From: Clostridia bacterium
GTDB lineage: Bacteria > Bacillota > Clostridia > Oscillospirales > Acutalibacteraceae
Assembly (NCBI GenBank): GCA_017474205.1
Contig: JAFVID010000106.1
Coordinates: 1-64,000 of the forward strand
Direction: 5' to 3'
Length of the DNA stretch: 64,000 nt
A model generated the notes under the pieces. It saw only the letters and a program-made list of their open reading frames with translations. It was not told the origin of the DNA and made no database searches. How positions within the stretch are numbered: the stretch's first letter is position 1; the number at the start of each line of letters is the position of its first letter. Made by a program: the position numbers and the translations under genes. Shown in pieces: positions 32,953-42,800 of the stretch.

Positions 32953-33978
32953 ATGGTAAAAGTTGCAATTAACGGTTTCGGCCGTATCGGTCGTTTGGCA
33001 TTCCGTCAAATGTTCGTAGCAGAAGGTTATGAAGTTGTTGCTATCAACGACCTCACCAGCCCCAAAATGCTCGCTCATCTTCTCAAGTATGACACTGCTC
33101 AAGGTTCCTTCTTAGGTTCCGTAAGCGACCCCAAACACACTGTTGAAGCTACTGATGATTCCATCATCGTAGACGGCAAAGAAATTAAAATCTATGCCGA
33201 AAAAGACGCTAACGATTGCCCCTGGGGCAAATTAGATGTTGACGTTGTTCTTGAATGCACCGGTTTCTACACCGCTAAAGACAAGGCAGCTGCTCACATC
33301 AACGCCGGCGCTAAAAAAGTTGTTATCTCTGCTCCCGCAGGTAACGATCTCCCCACCATCGTTTACAGCGTAAACGAAAACACCCTTACTAAAGAAGACA
33401 AAATCATCTCTGCTGCATCCTGCACCACCAACTGCTTGGCTCCTATGGCTAAAGCTCTTAACGATTATGCAGCTATCCAAAGCGGTATCATGACCACCGT
33501 TCATGCTTACACCGGTGACCAAATGATCCTTGACGGCCCCCAACGTAAAGGCGACCTCCGTCGTGCTCGTGCAGGTGCTGTTAACATCGTTCCCAACTCC
33601 ACCGGCGCTGCAAAAGCTATCGGTCTTGTAATTCCCGAACTTAACGGCAAACTTATCGGTTCTGCTCAACGTGTTCCCGTTCCCACCGGCTCTACCACCT
33701 TGTTGGTTGCTGTTGTTAAGGGCAAAGACGTTACCAAAGAAGGCATCAATGCTGCTATGAAGGCCGCATCTTCTGCTTCCTTCGGTTACACCGAAGAAGA
33801 ACTCGTATCTTCTGACGTTATCGGCATGACCTATGGTTCTCTCTTCGATGCTACCCAAACTATGGTAAGCAAAATCGATGACGATACCTATCAAGTACAA
33901 GTTGTTTCTTGGTATGATAACGAAAACTCCTACACCAGCCAAATGGTTCGTACCATTAAATACTTCGCCGAAATCTAA
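32953..33978 (+). CDS. gap: Glyceraldehyde-3-phosphate dehydrogenase
   Basis: 341 aa. NAD-binding start [14 protein letters not shown] (residues 6-20), catalytic [13 protein letters not shown] (Cys157), and [16 protein letters not shown] near the C terminus. Asp at residue 33 (INDLT) suits NAD+ rather than NADP+. Glycolytic enzyme, cytoplasmic. Extreme codon bias marks it as one of the highest expressed genes in the window. Its terminator runs straight into the ribosome site of the next gene. Confidence 0.97.
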   Translation: MVKVAINGFGRIGRLAFRQMFVAEGYEVVAINDLTSPKMLAHLLKYDTAQGSFLGSVSDPKHTVEATDDSIIVDGKEIKIYAEKDANDCPWGKLDVDVVLECTGFYTAKDKAAAHINAGAKKVVISAPAGNDLPTIVYSVNENTLTKEDKIISAASCTTNCLAPMAKALNDYAAIQSGIMTTVHAYTGDQMILDGPQRKGDLRRARAGAVNIVPNSTGAAKAIGLVIPELNGKLIGSAQRVPVPTGSTTLLVAVVKGKDVTKEGINAAMKAASSASFGYTEEELVSSDVIGMTYGSLFDATQTMVSKIDDDTYQVQVVSWYDNENSYTSQMVRTIKYFAEI

Positions 33979-34006
33979 TCCGCTTTCGGTATAAATTATT
34001 AAAACT

Positions 34007-34040
34007 AACACCGAGGGCTTTGTGTCCTCGGTGTTTTTTT
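34007..34040 (+). terminator. gap terminator, directly before the next ribosome site
   Basis: AACACCGAGG/CCTCGGTGTT stem, then TTTTT and at once CAGGAG of the next gene. Confidence 0.88.
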
Positions 34041-34052
34041 CAGGAGATAAAG

Positions 34053-34847
34053 ATGCATCCCTTTATTAACCTTTTTGGAATGGATATTGCCACCTACGGA
34101 CTTCTTACCGCCCTCGGTGCTATGGCGGCGGCTATGTATATTATATTCACCTTCCAAAACGAAGAATACAACGGAATAAAAATGTCTATTCTCGGTCTCG
34201 GTTGGGGTCTGGGCGTGCTTTTTGGCGGTAAGATACTTTATTTCCTAACCCGTTTGCCCGAGGTTTTAGATAAACTCAACCGTGCCACCTCGACTGCCGA
34301 AAAATGGGATGCTATATCCTTTGGATTTAGCGGTCTTGTCTTTTATGGAGGTCTAATGGGCGGTTTGATTATGACCCTCATTCTTTGTAAATCCTTCAAA
34401 ATGGATTCCACTAAATTTTTCGATTATATTTCCCCCGCTATCCCGCTTTTTCACGCCTTTGGCCGGGTGGGATGCTTCCTTACGGGATGTTGTTACGGTA
34501 TACCCTCTGATTTTGGTTTCACCACCACCGATGCGGTGCTTAAATCATGCAACGGAGTAAACCGCTTCCCCGTTCAACTTTTTGAAGGATTGCTTAATCT
34601 TTTACTGTTTGTTGTTTTATTTGTTTTGCGAAAGAAACCGATAAAAAATATGCGTCGAGGAGATATTTTTCTCACCTATATTTTGAGTTATGCCACCCTT
34701 CGTTTCTTGCTTGAATTCCTTCGTGGAGATGCCCTTAGAGGTGTTTGGTTTTCCCTGTCTACAAGTCAGTGGATAAGTTTAGGATTTATAATTTTTGCGA
34801 TTGTTCGCATCATTTTCTTTAGAAAAAAACAACCGATTTTGGTTTAA
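34053..34847 (+). CDS. Divergent Lgt-family membrane protein
   Basis: 264 aa with about seven membrane helices. ATG at 34053 follows AGGAG; a longer frame would include the gap terminator. The fold and order match prolipoprotein diacylglyceryl transferase (HPFINLFGMDIATYGLL start; GLVFYGGLMGG; C-terminal LRFLLEFLRGD), but the signature GRxGNFxNxE is replaced by FGRVGCFLTGCCYG, so the conserved Asn and the following acidic residue are lost and three Cys appear. This subfamily is common in Clostridia beside a canonical Lgt (here at 5790-6779). It may transfer a lipid to another acceptor; function unknown. Followed by the YfcE-like gene. Confidence 0.85.
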   Translation: MHPFINLFGMDIATYGLLTALGAMAAAMYIIFTFQNEEYNGIKMSILGLGWGLGVLFGGKILYFLTRLPEVLDKLNRATSTAEKWDAISFGFSGLVFYGGLMGGLIMTLILCKSFKMDSTKFFDYISPAIPLFHAFGRVGCFLTGCCYGIPSDFGFTTTDAVLKSCNGVNRFPVQLFEGLLNLLLFVVLFVLRKKPIKNMRRGDIFLTYILSYATLRFLLEFLRGDALRGVWFSLSTSQWISLGFIIFAIVRIIFFRKKQPILV

Positions 34848-34873
34848 TAAATATATATTACGAGGTAAAAAAT

Positions 34874-35416
34874 ATGAAATGGTTTGTTGCATCCGACATT
34901 CACGGAAGTGCCTATTATTGCAAACTCCTTCTTGAATGTTTTGAAAAAGAAAAGGCAGATAAAATCCTGCTTCTTGGGGATATTCTTTATCACGGGCCCC
35001 GAAACGACCTGCCTAAAGATTACGCACCCAAAGAGGTTATCGGTATGCTTAATCCCTTAAAGGATAAGATTATCTGCGTTCGCGGTAACTGTGATACCGA
35101 GGTTGATCAAATGGTGCTTGACTTCCCCATTCTTGCCGATTACGGCATTATTTCGGTGAAGGATAAAATTATCTACGCCACCCACGGACACAAATTCAAT
35201 CCCGACAATTTACCCCCCTTAAGTGACGGCGATATTCTTCTTTGCGGACACACCCACGTGCCTAAATGCGACGTGAATGAGGGTTATATTTATATGAATA
35301 CAGGGTCGGTTTCTATCCCCAAAGAAAACAGTCATCACGGATATATGACCATCGAAGACGGCGAATTTTTGTGGAAAGATTTAGATGGAAACGTTAAAAA
35401 TTCCTTTTCCCTTTAA
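34874..35416 (+). CDS. YfcE-type metallophosphoesterase
   Basis: 180 aa. Complete dimetal motifs: DIHGSAYY (residues 8-15), LLGDILYHGPR (Asp of GD), VRGNCDTE (GNxD/C variant), ATHGHKF and LCGHTHVPK. Family members (YfcE, MJ0936 type) hydrolyse phosphodiesters such as bis-pNPP; the cellular substrate is uncertain. GAGG is nine bases upstream of the ATG. Confidence 0.93.
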   Translation: MKWFVASDIHGSAYYCKLLLECFEKEKADKILLLGDILYHGPRNDLPKDYAPKEVIGMLNPLKDKIICVRGNCDTEVDQMVLDFPILADYGIISVKDKIIYATHGHKFNPDNLPPLSDGDILLCGHTHVPKCDVNEGYIYMNTGSVSIPKENSHHGYMTIEDGEFLWKDLDGNVKNSFSL

Positions 35417-35425
35417 TATCAAAAT

Positions 35426-36253
35426 ATGAAAAACAAAAACAATAAAAATTTTGTAAAGTTTATATGTATTGCCCTTGCAATTCCCCTTGCTTTTATGGGA
35501 ATTACGTTTCTGCTACAGGATGTTTACGCCCACAAAGACGGATATTTTATCCCCGATTACAAAAGGGTGAATTTAACCGAAAATACCGATTATAAGACCA
35601 TATTTGAGCAGACAGGTCTTGGTAAGTCGGCAATAGATAAACTTAAAAACGAGGGGGATTTTGAAAGGATTTTTGAGTATCAAGAATATCTTTTTAATCC
35701 ACCCGAAATAAGTTGCAACAATATGCTTTTTTCCTTTACCAAAGAGGAACGAATGGTTGACGATTTTGTGGATTTTGTTGACTTGCAACCTGGGGATATC
35801 CTTATCTCCCTTTCCACCCACTCTATGGGGTGGCGACACGGTCACGCAGGGATTGTAATTGATAAAAACGGCGTTTTGGAGTCGGAGGTTATTGGCACAA
35901 AATCAAAAATCAATGCTTTATCTCACTTTACAACCTACGGAAACTTTGCTCAACTTCGGCTTAAAAATATCACCCCCGAAAAGCAAGAAGAGATTGCAAC
36001 CTTTTGTGAGGACAGTTTAACCGATATTCCCTACGGCTTAACCGCGGGATATTTTGGTGATAAAGCCCCTAACTTAGATTCAAAAAATCTTCGTGTGCAT
36101 TGTTCATATCTTGTGTGGTATGCCTATAACTATTTTGGATATGATATTGACTCCGACGGCGGACGACTTGTTACAAGCCACGATATTCTCCACAGCGAAG
36201 AATTAGAAATTGTTCAGATTTTTGGAATGAATCCAAAAGAATTTATAAAATAA
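35426..36253 (+). CDS. YiiX/permuted NlpC-P60-like hydrolase, membrane-anchored
   Basis: 275 aa. An N-terminal hydrophobic stretch (about residues 10-32) acts as signal or anchor. The conserved parts appear in permuted papain-like order: LQPGDILISLS and GHAGIVID (catalytic His about residue 147) come before VHCSYLVWYAYNYFGYDID (catalytic Cys about residue 228) and a late TSHDIL. This fits the YaeF/YiiX class of amidases/lipid-acting hydrolases. There is no clear ribosome site (CAAAATATG), and it starts nine bases after the phosphoesterase gene, so coupled translation is likely. Confidence 0.82.
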   Translation: MKNKNNKNFVKFICIALAIPLAFMGITFLLQDVYAHKDGYFIPDYKRVNLTENTDYKTIFEQTGLGKSAIDKLKNEGDFERIFEYQEYLFNPPEISCNNMLFSFTKEERMVDDFVDFVDLQPGDILISLSTHSMGWRHGHAGIVIDKNGVLESEVIGTKSKINALSHFTTYGNFAQLRLKNITPEKQEEIATFCEDSLTDIPYGLTAGYFGDKAPNLDSKNLRVHCSYLVWYAYNYFGYDIDSDGGRLVTSHDILHSEELEIVQIFGMNPKEFIK

Positions 36254-36259
36254 AAAAAC

Positions 36260-36290
36260 GCCTCTATCTTTTGATAGAGGCATTTTTTAT
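36260..36290. terminator. Bidirectional terminator
   Basis: GCCTCTATC/GATAGAGGC stem with TTTT loop, followed by ATTTTTT on the plus strand and a T run on the minus strand. Confidence 0.88.
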
Positions 36291-36658
36291 ACCACCTGAC
36301 TAACCGAAGTGCCGAGACCGAAAGAAATTGAAAGGGCGCGGTTTATTCTATCCATAGAATAATGGTCTAAAGAGCCCATTTTCTCCTTCAGGCGTTGTTT
36401 ATCAAGGGTGCGAATTTGTTCAAGAAGCACCACCGAATCCTTGGCAAGTCCCGACCCCACCGCATTAACCTTAATATGGGTTGGAAGTCGGGCTTTATCG
36501 CTCTGACTTGTGATTGCGGCGGCAATTACTGTGGGGCTATGTCGGTTCCCCACGTCATTTTGAACTATAAGTACAGGTCTTATTCCCCCTTGCTCCGAGC
36601 CCACAACGGGACTTAAATCGGCATAATATATCTCTCCGCGATGAATATCACTTAACAT
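36287..36658 (-). CDS. MazF/PemK-type endoribonuclease toxin, no adjacent antitoxin
   Basis: 123 aa, EndoA/MazF family. Opening [29 protein letters not shown] is split here for reading as [12 protein letters not shown] and [16 protein letters not shown] (active-site Arg of GxxRP), then a Thr in AAITSQ and [11 protein letters not shown]. MazF cleaves mRNA at short motifs; its antitoxin gene normally lies just upstream. Between this start and the next features (36659-36790) I see no frame for a MazE/EndoAI-like protein on either strand. Solitary EndoA genes are known in some Clostridia. AGGTGG precedes the ATG. Confidence 0.9.
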   Translation of the reverse strand: MLSDIHRGEIYYADLSPVVGSEQGGIRPVLIVQNDVGNRHSPTVIAAAITSQSDKARLPTHIKVNAVGSGLAKDSVVLLEQIRTLDKQRLKEKMGSLDHYSMDRINRALSISFGLGTSVSQVV

Positions 36659-36792
36659 TTTTCCACCTCAAAAAATATTCTTACATATATGGATGTGTTT
36701 CATAAATATTGTTGTCTTATTTAGGGCAACTTATTCTAAAAAAACTTGTCTGCTATCATTTTATTTTCAAATATTTTTTAGGTGAACATAAA

Positions 36793-36824
36793 AATCCCCG
36801 AACAGAAATTTTCTGCTCGGGGAT
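36793..36824 (-). terminator. Terminator of the 2521-aa giant protein gene
   Basis: AATCCCCGAGCAGAAA/TTTCTGTTCGGGGATT near-perfect stem; minus strand ends in TTTTATG. The gene for the 1355-aa paralogue ends with a similar layout. Confidence 0.88.
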
Positions 36825-36842
36825 TTGTAATTTAGTTAAACT

Positions 36843-39800
36843 TTATTTGCCTTCTACATCGAAAGATGTTCTTTTTCCAATAGCTTTTTGGAGAATGTGA
36901 AGAGCATCTACAGAGGTGATATCGCCATCACCATTAACGTCACAGTAAGCAATTTGTTCAGCAGTAAGGGTTCTTGTGCCAACAACTGCTTGGAGAACGT
37001 AAAGAGCATCAACGCTGGTAATAACACCATCATTTGTGGAATCACCATATACGGTAGCTTTCCATACTGCATAGTAGGTTCCGTTTGCATTTGCGGTAAT
37101 GGAGGTAGCACCCGAAGTTGCGGTAGCACTGGTTGCCCAACCTGCAATATTATAACCTGTCTTGGTTGCGGTGGGAAGTGCTACAACAGATCCTGCCTTA
37201 ACAAGAACTTTATCAGCACTCAAGGTACCGCCATTTGCGTTAAAGGTAATCATATAGAATGTTACGTCAACAGCAGATGAAACGTTACCCGAAGCATCAA
37301 CAACGTGGATGTAGTATTTACCTGCGGCATCTACGGAATGGGTAGCAGAGGTTGCAGTGGTTGCAACAAAGGTGTTGTTCAAGTGGTTTGAAGATGTACC
37401 GAAGTAGTAACCTGCGATGCTACCGTTATCGCTGAATTTAAGATGTACAGATTGAGTATTTGCTACATTGTTAGATACACTGCCGATAGTAACAACAGGT
37501 TTCACGGAATCGTCAAATGCTGTTCCGCCTGCCTTAGTTTCTACACGGAGAGGTCTATCGGTGGTCCAGTCATCTTCGGCACCATAAGCATATCCGTTTA
37601 CTTCAACGTCAACCGATACGGCAACGGGGAATGTGAGATCTGTCAAAGCGGTAAAGTTAAGTACGCAAACTTCGCCGCCCTTAACATTCGATGCTGCGGA
37701 GCTACTGGTGGGAGAAGCAATAAGTACAAACACGTTGCTACCGTAATCGATCAATGCTCCTTTGAATCCTGTAGCAGATTCACTGAAGCCATCGAACTTA
37801 AGATAAGACGCGTTGTATTCAGGAAGACTTACGGTGATGTAAGCATAAGAGTTAGACCATTCGGTAATGGTAACGGGGATAGCAATCTTGCTGCCTGATT
37901 TGTATGAACCTTTAACTGTACCAACAGTTACGGTTGCTTCTGCTTTGCTGATAGCTGTACCCTTTTTAACGGTCTTTTCACAATCGTAGCAATAAAGATC
38001 ACCTGTGTAGGTATCACTTACGTTGAGGAGTTCGGTGTTTACGTGGTTGTTGGGATCAATTTCGCCATAAGAAACAAGTACACATTTAGCACAATATGCT
38101 TTGCTGATACAGGTAGCTTCACCGCCGAAGTGAGCTTCCTTGTTTACAAGAATTGCACAACCCTCAGCCGTACAGTCATACCAGTGATTTTCTTCATCAT
38201 AGTGAATGTAAGGTCCGGCAACACATTCGTGTTCATTTTTGTATGCCATAATTTCATCAAAGGTAAAATTAACTGCGGTGGAGATAGGTTCAACGTTAAA
38301 CCAGGTGAAACGTATAGCATTGATGGATGACCAAGTTGCAGTGGGAATTGCGTGATAGGTAGATTCCAAGTCAATAGTCATAGAATGCCAACCTGCCTCC
38401 ATATCGCGGAAAGTGTAGGTGTAGTTAAATCCGTCACCGCCATCGCCTGTAATGAAGTTGGTTTGGAACTGATGAACACCGGTCAAATCATCACTAATAT
38501 AGAATTTATAGATTACGGTTTTGTAGGATGAAAGGTCGGTTGCAGGGAAGGTAACCTTAGCCATAGAACCGATGCTTTGATCCTGACCATAGGGATAGGT
38601 ACAATTCATAGTTACAGAACCGGTACCTTCAGCAATTTCGGTACCTGCTGTAATAGTGGAATGGAAAAATCCTTCCCAACCCTCGGTGGAGTCGGCATTG
38701 TTAATCATAAGGTTTTCGCCAACTGCATAGGGGGTATGAGCACCACCGGTAAGTGCCATAATTTCATCAAAGATGAATTCTACCTTGTCGCTGATTTGTT
38801 GAGCGTTAAACCAAGTGAAACGAATTGCATTGATAGATGCCCAATCAGCTTCGGCTGCTTTAGCAATAGATGCTTTATCAATAGTAATGGTGTGCCATCC
38901 TGCAGCCAGGTCTGCCACGGTCATAACGTAGTTATATCCGTCGCCACCATCACCTGTAATAAAGTTGAATTGGAGTTGGTGAGTACCATTCAAGGGATGA
39001 CTTACGTGCATTTGGAGTCTAATCTTAGCAAAAGCAGTAAGATTAGCGGCAGGGAAAACAACCTTGGTCATAGCACCAATATTTGAGTCTTGACCTACAG
39101 GAACGGTAGAGTTCACAGAAACTGATCCGTTACCTTCGGTTTTGTATGCACCTGCAACAATTTTGGTGTTGAACATATCAGGGATCCAACCATTGGTGGC
39201 ATCGGCATTGTTGATCATAAGATGAGAGCCAACCATATAGGGAGCGTGAGCACCGGCAGAAAGTGCCATAATTTTATCGAAGGTAAAGCTGGGGGTAATA
39301 TTAACCTGACTGCTATTAAACCAAGTGAAACGAATTGTATGGATTGCTGTTAAATCAGTGGGTACAACCAATTGAAAATCAGCAATCTTAAAGGTAAGTG
39401 TATGCCAACCGGCAGCAAGATTAGCGAAGGTATAGGTAAAGTTATAACCGTCGCCGCCATCACCGCTTATAAGGTTGGTTTGGAGTTGATGTGTACCGGT
39501 TAAATCTTGACTTAAATATAATCTGTAGCTAATACTCTCATATGAACTAAAGTCGGTTGCAGGGAAGGAAATTCTAGCCATAGCACCAACGTTTGCTTCC
39601 TGACCTACAGGAATGGTAGTAGTCGCAGTTACTGAACCGCTACCTTCGTCAATTTGAGTACCGGTAGAGAGTGTTGCATTGAAGAAAGATTCCCAACCGT
39701 CAAGGGAGTCGGCATTATTGATCATAAGGTTTTTGCCAACAGCATAGGGGGTATGACCGGTAGCTGCGGGAGTAGAGCCAATGGCTGAACCGGTAGCAAT

Positions 39801-42800
39801 CTTTGCACCGCAACCGAGACAATAGGTATCTCCGGTATAGGTTGCAGATGCATTTCGAACTTCGGTACCGCCTGTGTGGTTAGAAGCATTTACACTACCG
39901 TATGAGGCACCGCAGGTGGAACATACTGCTGCTGCATTACAGGTTGCAGCACCGCCACTGTGAGCACCTTTGTTTACAAGGTTTCCGCAACCAACGACTG
40001 AACAGTTGTACCAATGATAGGTTTCATCATATTGGATACTTCCCGTTGCGGTGTGTTCGTGTTCAGAATAAACACCGCTCAAGTTATCAAGAAGCATAAA
40101 TGGTACGTTGGTAAGGTTGAAATTGTTGAACCAGGTAATACGAATTCGTTTAATACTTGCCCAATCTGCATTGTTAGCGTGAGCTGCAAAAGAATTTTTA
40201 TCGAATGTAAGGGTATTCCATCCTGCAGTAAGATGGTTAATGTCAAGGTTAAAGTTGTAACCGTCCTGCAAAGCGGAATCGGATACAAAGTTTATTTGAA
40301 GCATACCGCCCTGACCATTCATAGCAACAGGGGTATAAACATCAATCTTAAATTGTTGATAAGTACTTACATCTTTTGCAGAAGCAAAATCAATAAACAA
40401 CATACCGCCTATACCGTCGGTTTGGCCGGTGGGAACGTTAAAGCCGAAACGTGTAGAACCAATACCTTCGGTTATCGCATTTGCTTCAATAGCTACGTCT
40501 GCATTGAAAGCGCTGGTTACGGGATAGTTTGAATTATAAACTTCATCGAAGGGGAAGATTACACCACTGCCGCCAATTGAATATCCGGTAGAAATCTTAG
40601 CAGAACAACCAAGGCAATAGGTATCTCCTGTGTAGGTTGAAGAGGCGTTGCGAACTTCGGTACCGCCTGCGTGGTTAGATGAATTAACACTGCCATAGGA
40701 ATATCCGCAAGTAGAACATTTTGCCTTTGCGTTACAGGTTGCAGTACCGCCACTATGGGGTGCCAAATTAACAAGGTTTCCGCAACCAATGGTTTCACAT
40801 TCATACCAGTGGTCGGTCTCATTATACTGAATGCTTCCGGTGGGGGTATGGCTATGGTCTGATTCTACGAATGCCATAATCTCATCGAAGATAAACTCTA
40901 CCTTATCGCTGATTTGTTCAGAGTTGAACCAAGTGAAACGAATTGCATTGATAGAAGACCAGTTAGCTGCGACTGCTTGAGGAATGGATGCTCTATCGAT
41001 AGTAACGGTGTGCCATCCTGCGGCAAGGTCTGCTACAGTGATAATGTGATTATATCCGTCATCGCCGTCGCCTGTAATAAAGTTAATTTGGATTTGATGA
41101 GCATTGGTTAACTTATGGCTTACGTGCATTTTGAAACGGATCTTATCGTAAGAAGAAAGATCGGTAGCAGGGAAAACAACCTTAGTCATAGCGCCGATGT
41201 TTGAGCTTTGACCTACGGGAATGGTGGAGTTCATAGAAACTGAACCGTTACCTTCGGTTTTGTATGCACCTGCGACAATCTTGGTGTTGAACATATCAGG
41301 AATCCAACCATTGGTGGAGTCGGCATTGTTGATCATAAGGTCGTTACCTACTTTGTAGGGAACATGACCAATAGGAGCAAGTGCCATAACTTCATCAATG
41401 GTGAAGGTTACCTGAGTATTCATTTGGGGAAGGTTAAACCAAGTAAAGCGAATTGCATTGATAGATTTCAAGTCAGCGGCTGCTGCAGCTGAAAAATCAG
41501 AAATCTTAAATTCAAAGGTATGCCAACCAGCTGTGAAGTCGGTGAAGGTGAATACGTGGTTGTATCCGTCACCGCCATCACCGGTAATAAGGTTGGTTTG
41601 GAATTGATGTGTGCCAGATAAAGCGTGGCTAAAGTGAATTTTATATCTAATTGTGCCGTAGGAAGAAAGGTCAACTGCAGGGAATGAAACCTTGGTCATA
41701 GCACCAATATTGCTTGACTGACCTACAGGAACATTAGCGTTAAATATAACGGATCCGCTCCCCTCTGCTATTTGAGAGCCCTTGTTAAGACTGGTGTTGA
41801 ACATATCGGGGGACCAACCATCAAGGGAGTCGGCATTATTTATCATAAGGTCTCTGCCCACTGCATAGGGAGCGTGTGCAGTAGCGCCAATAAGACTTGT
41901 TCCTGTTTTGAGTTTGGTGTTGCAATCTTTGCACCAGGTATCGCCCGAATAGGTTGCAGATGCATTACGAACCTCGGTATTTACGTGGTTACTTGAGTTT
42001 ACACTACCATAAGAGTTTCCGCAAACGGTACATTTTGCAGCTGCAACGCAGGTTGCAGTACCGCCGGTGTGTTTGCTGGTTGCAGAGATAGTAGTACCTG
42101 TTTTGATTTTTACTCCGCATCCAAGACAATAGGTATCACCTGTATATCCTGCGCTTCCGCATCCTGCGGTGGTAGCACCACGAACTTCGGTGCCGCCTGC
42201 GTGGTTAGATGAATTAACACTGCCATAGGAATATCCGCAAGTAGAGCATATTGCCTTTGCGGTACAGGTTGCTGTGCCACCACTGTGTACACCCTTGTTT
42301 ACAAGGTTTCCGCAACCAACGGTTGAACAGTTGTACCAGTGATAGGTTTCATCATATTGGATACTTCCTGCTGCGGTATGCTGATGAGCAGCATAAGAAC
42401 CGCGCAAATTATCGAGAAGCACAAATTCTCTGGAAAGTTGGGCTTCGTTGAACCAAGTGATACGAATTCGGTTGATATTTGACCAACTTGCATTGTTGGC
42501 GTAGGCGGAATAGGAATTTTTGTCGAATGTAAGGGTATTCCATCCTGTATTGATATTGGCTATGTTGAGGAGATAGTTGTAACCGTCCTGCATAGTAGAA
42601 CCTGTTACAAAGTTAACTTGGAGTTTTCCTCCCAATCCCTCCATAGCAAGGGGAGTATAAATATCGAGCTTAAATTGTTGATAAGCGGTTAAATCTTTTG
42701 CAGTAGCAAAATCGATAAAAATCATACCGCCGATTCCGCTGTCTTGACCAACGGGAATGTTGAATCCAAGACGGGTAGAACCGGTACCTTCGGTTTTTGC

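Noticed and set aside
36659..36790. MazE-type antitoxin upstream of the MazF gene
   Set aside because: No start codon with ribosome site and frame of 60 or more residues on the right strand; the region is A+T-rich spacer.
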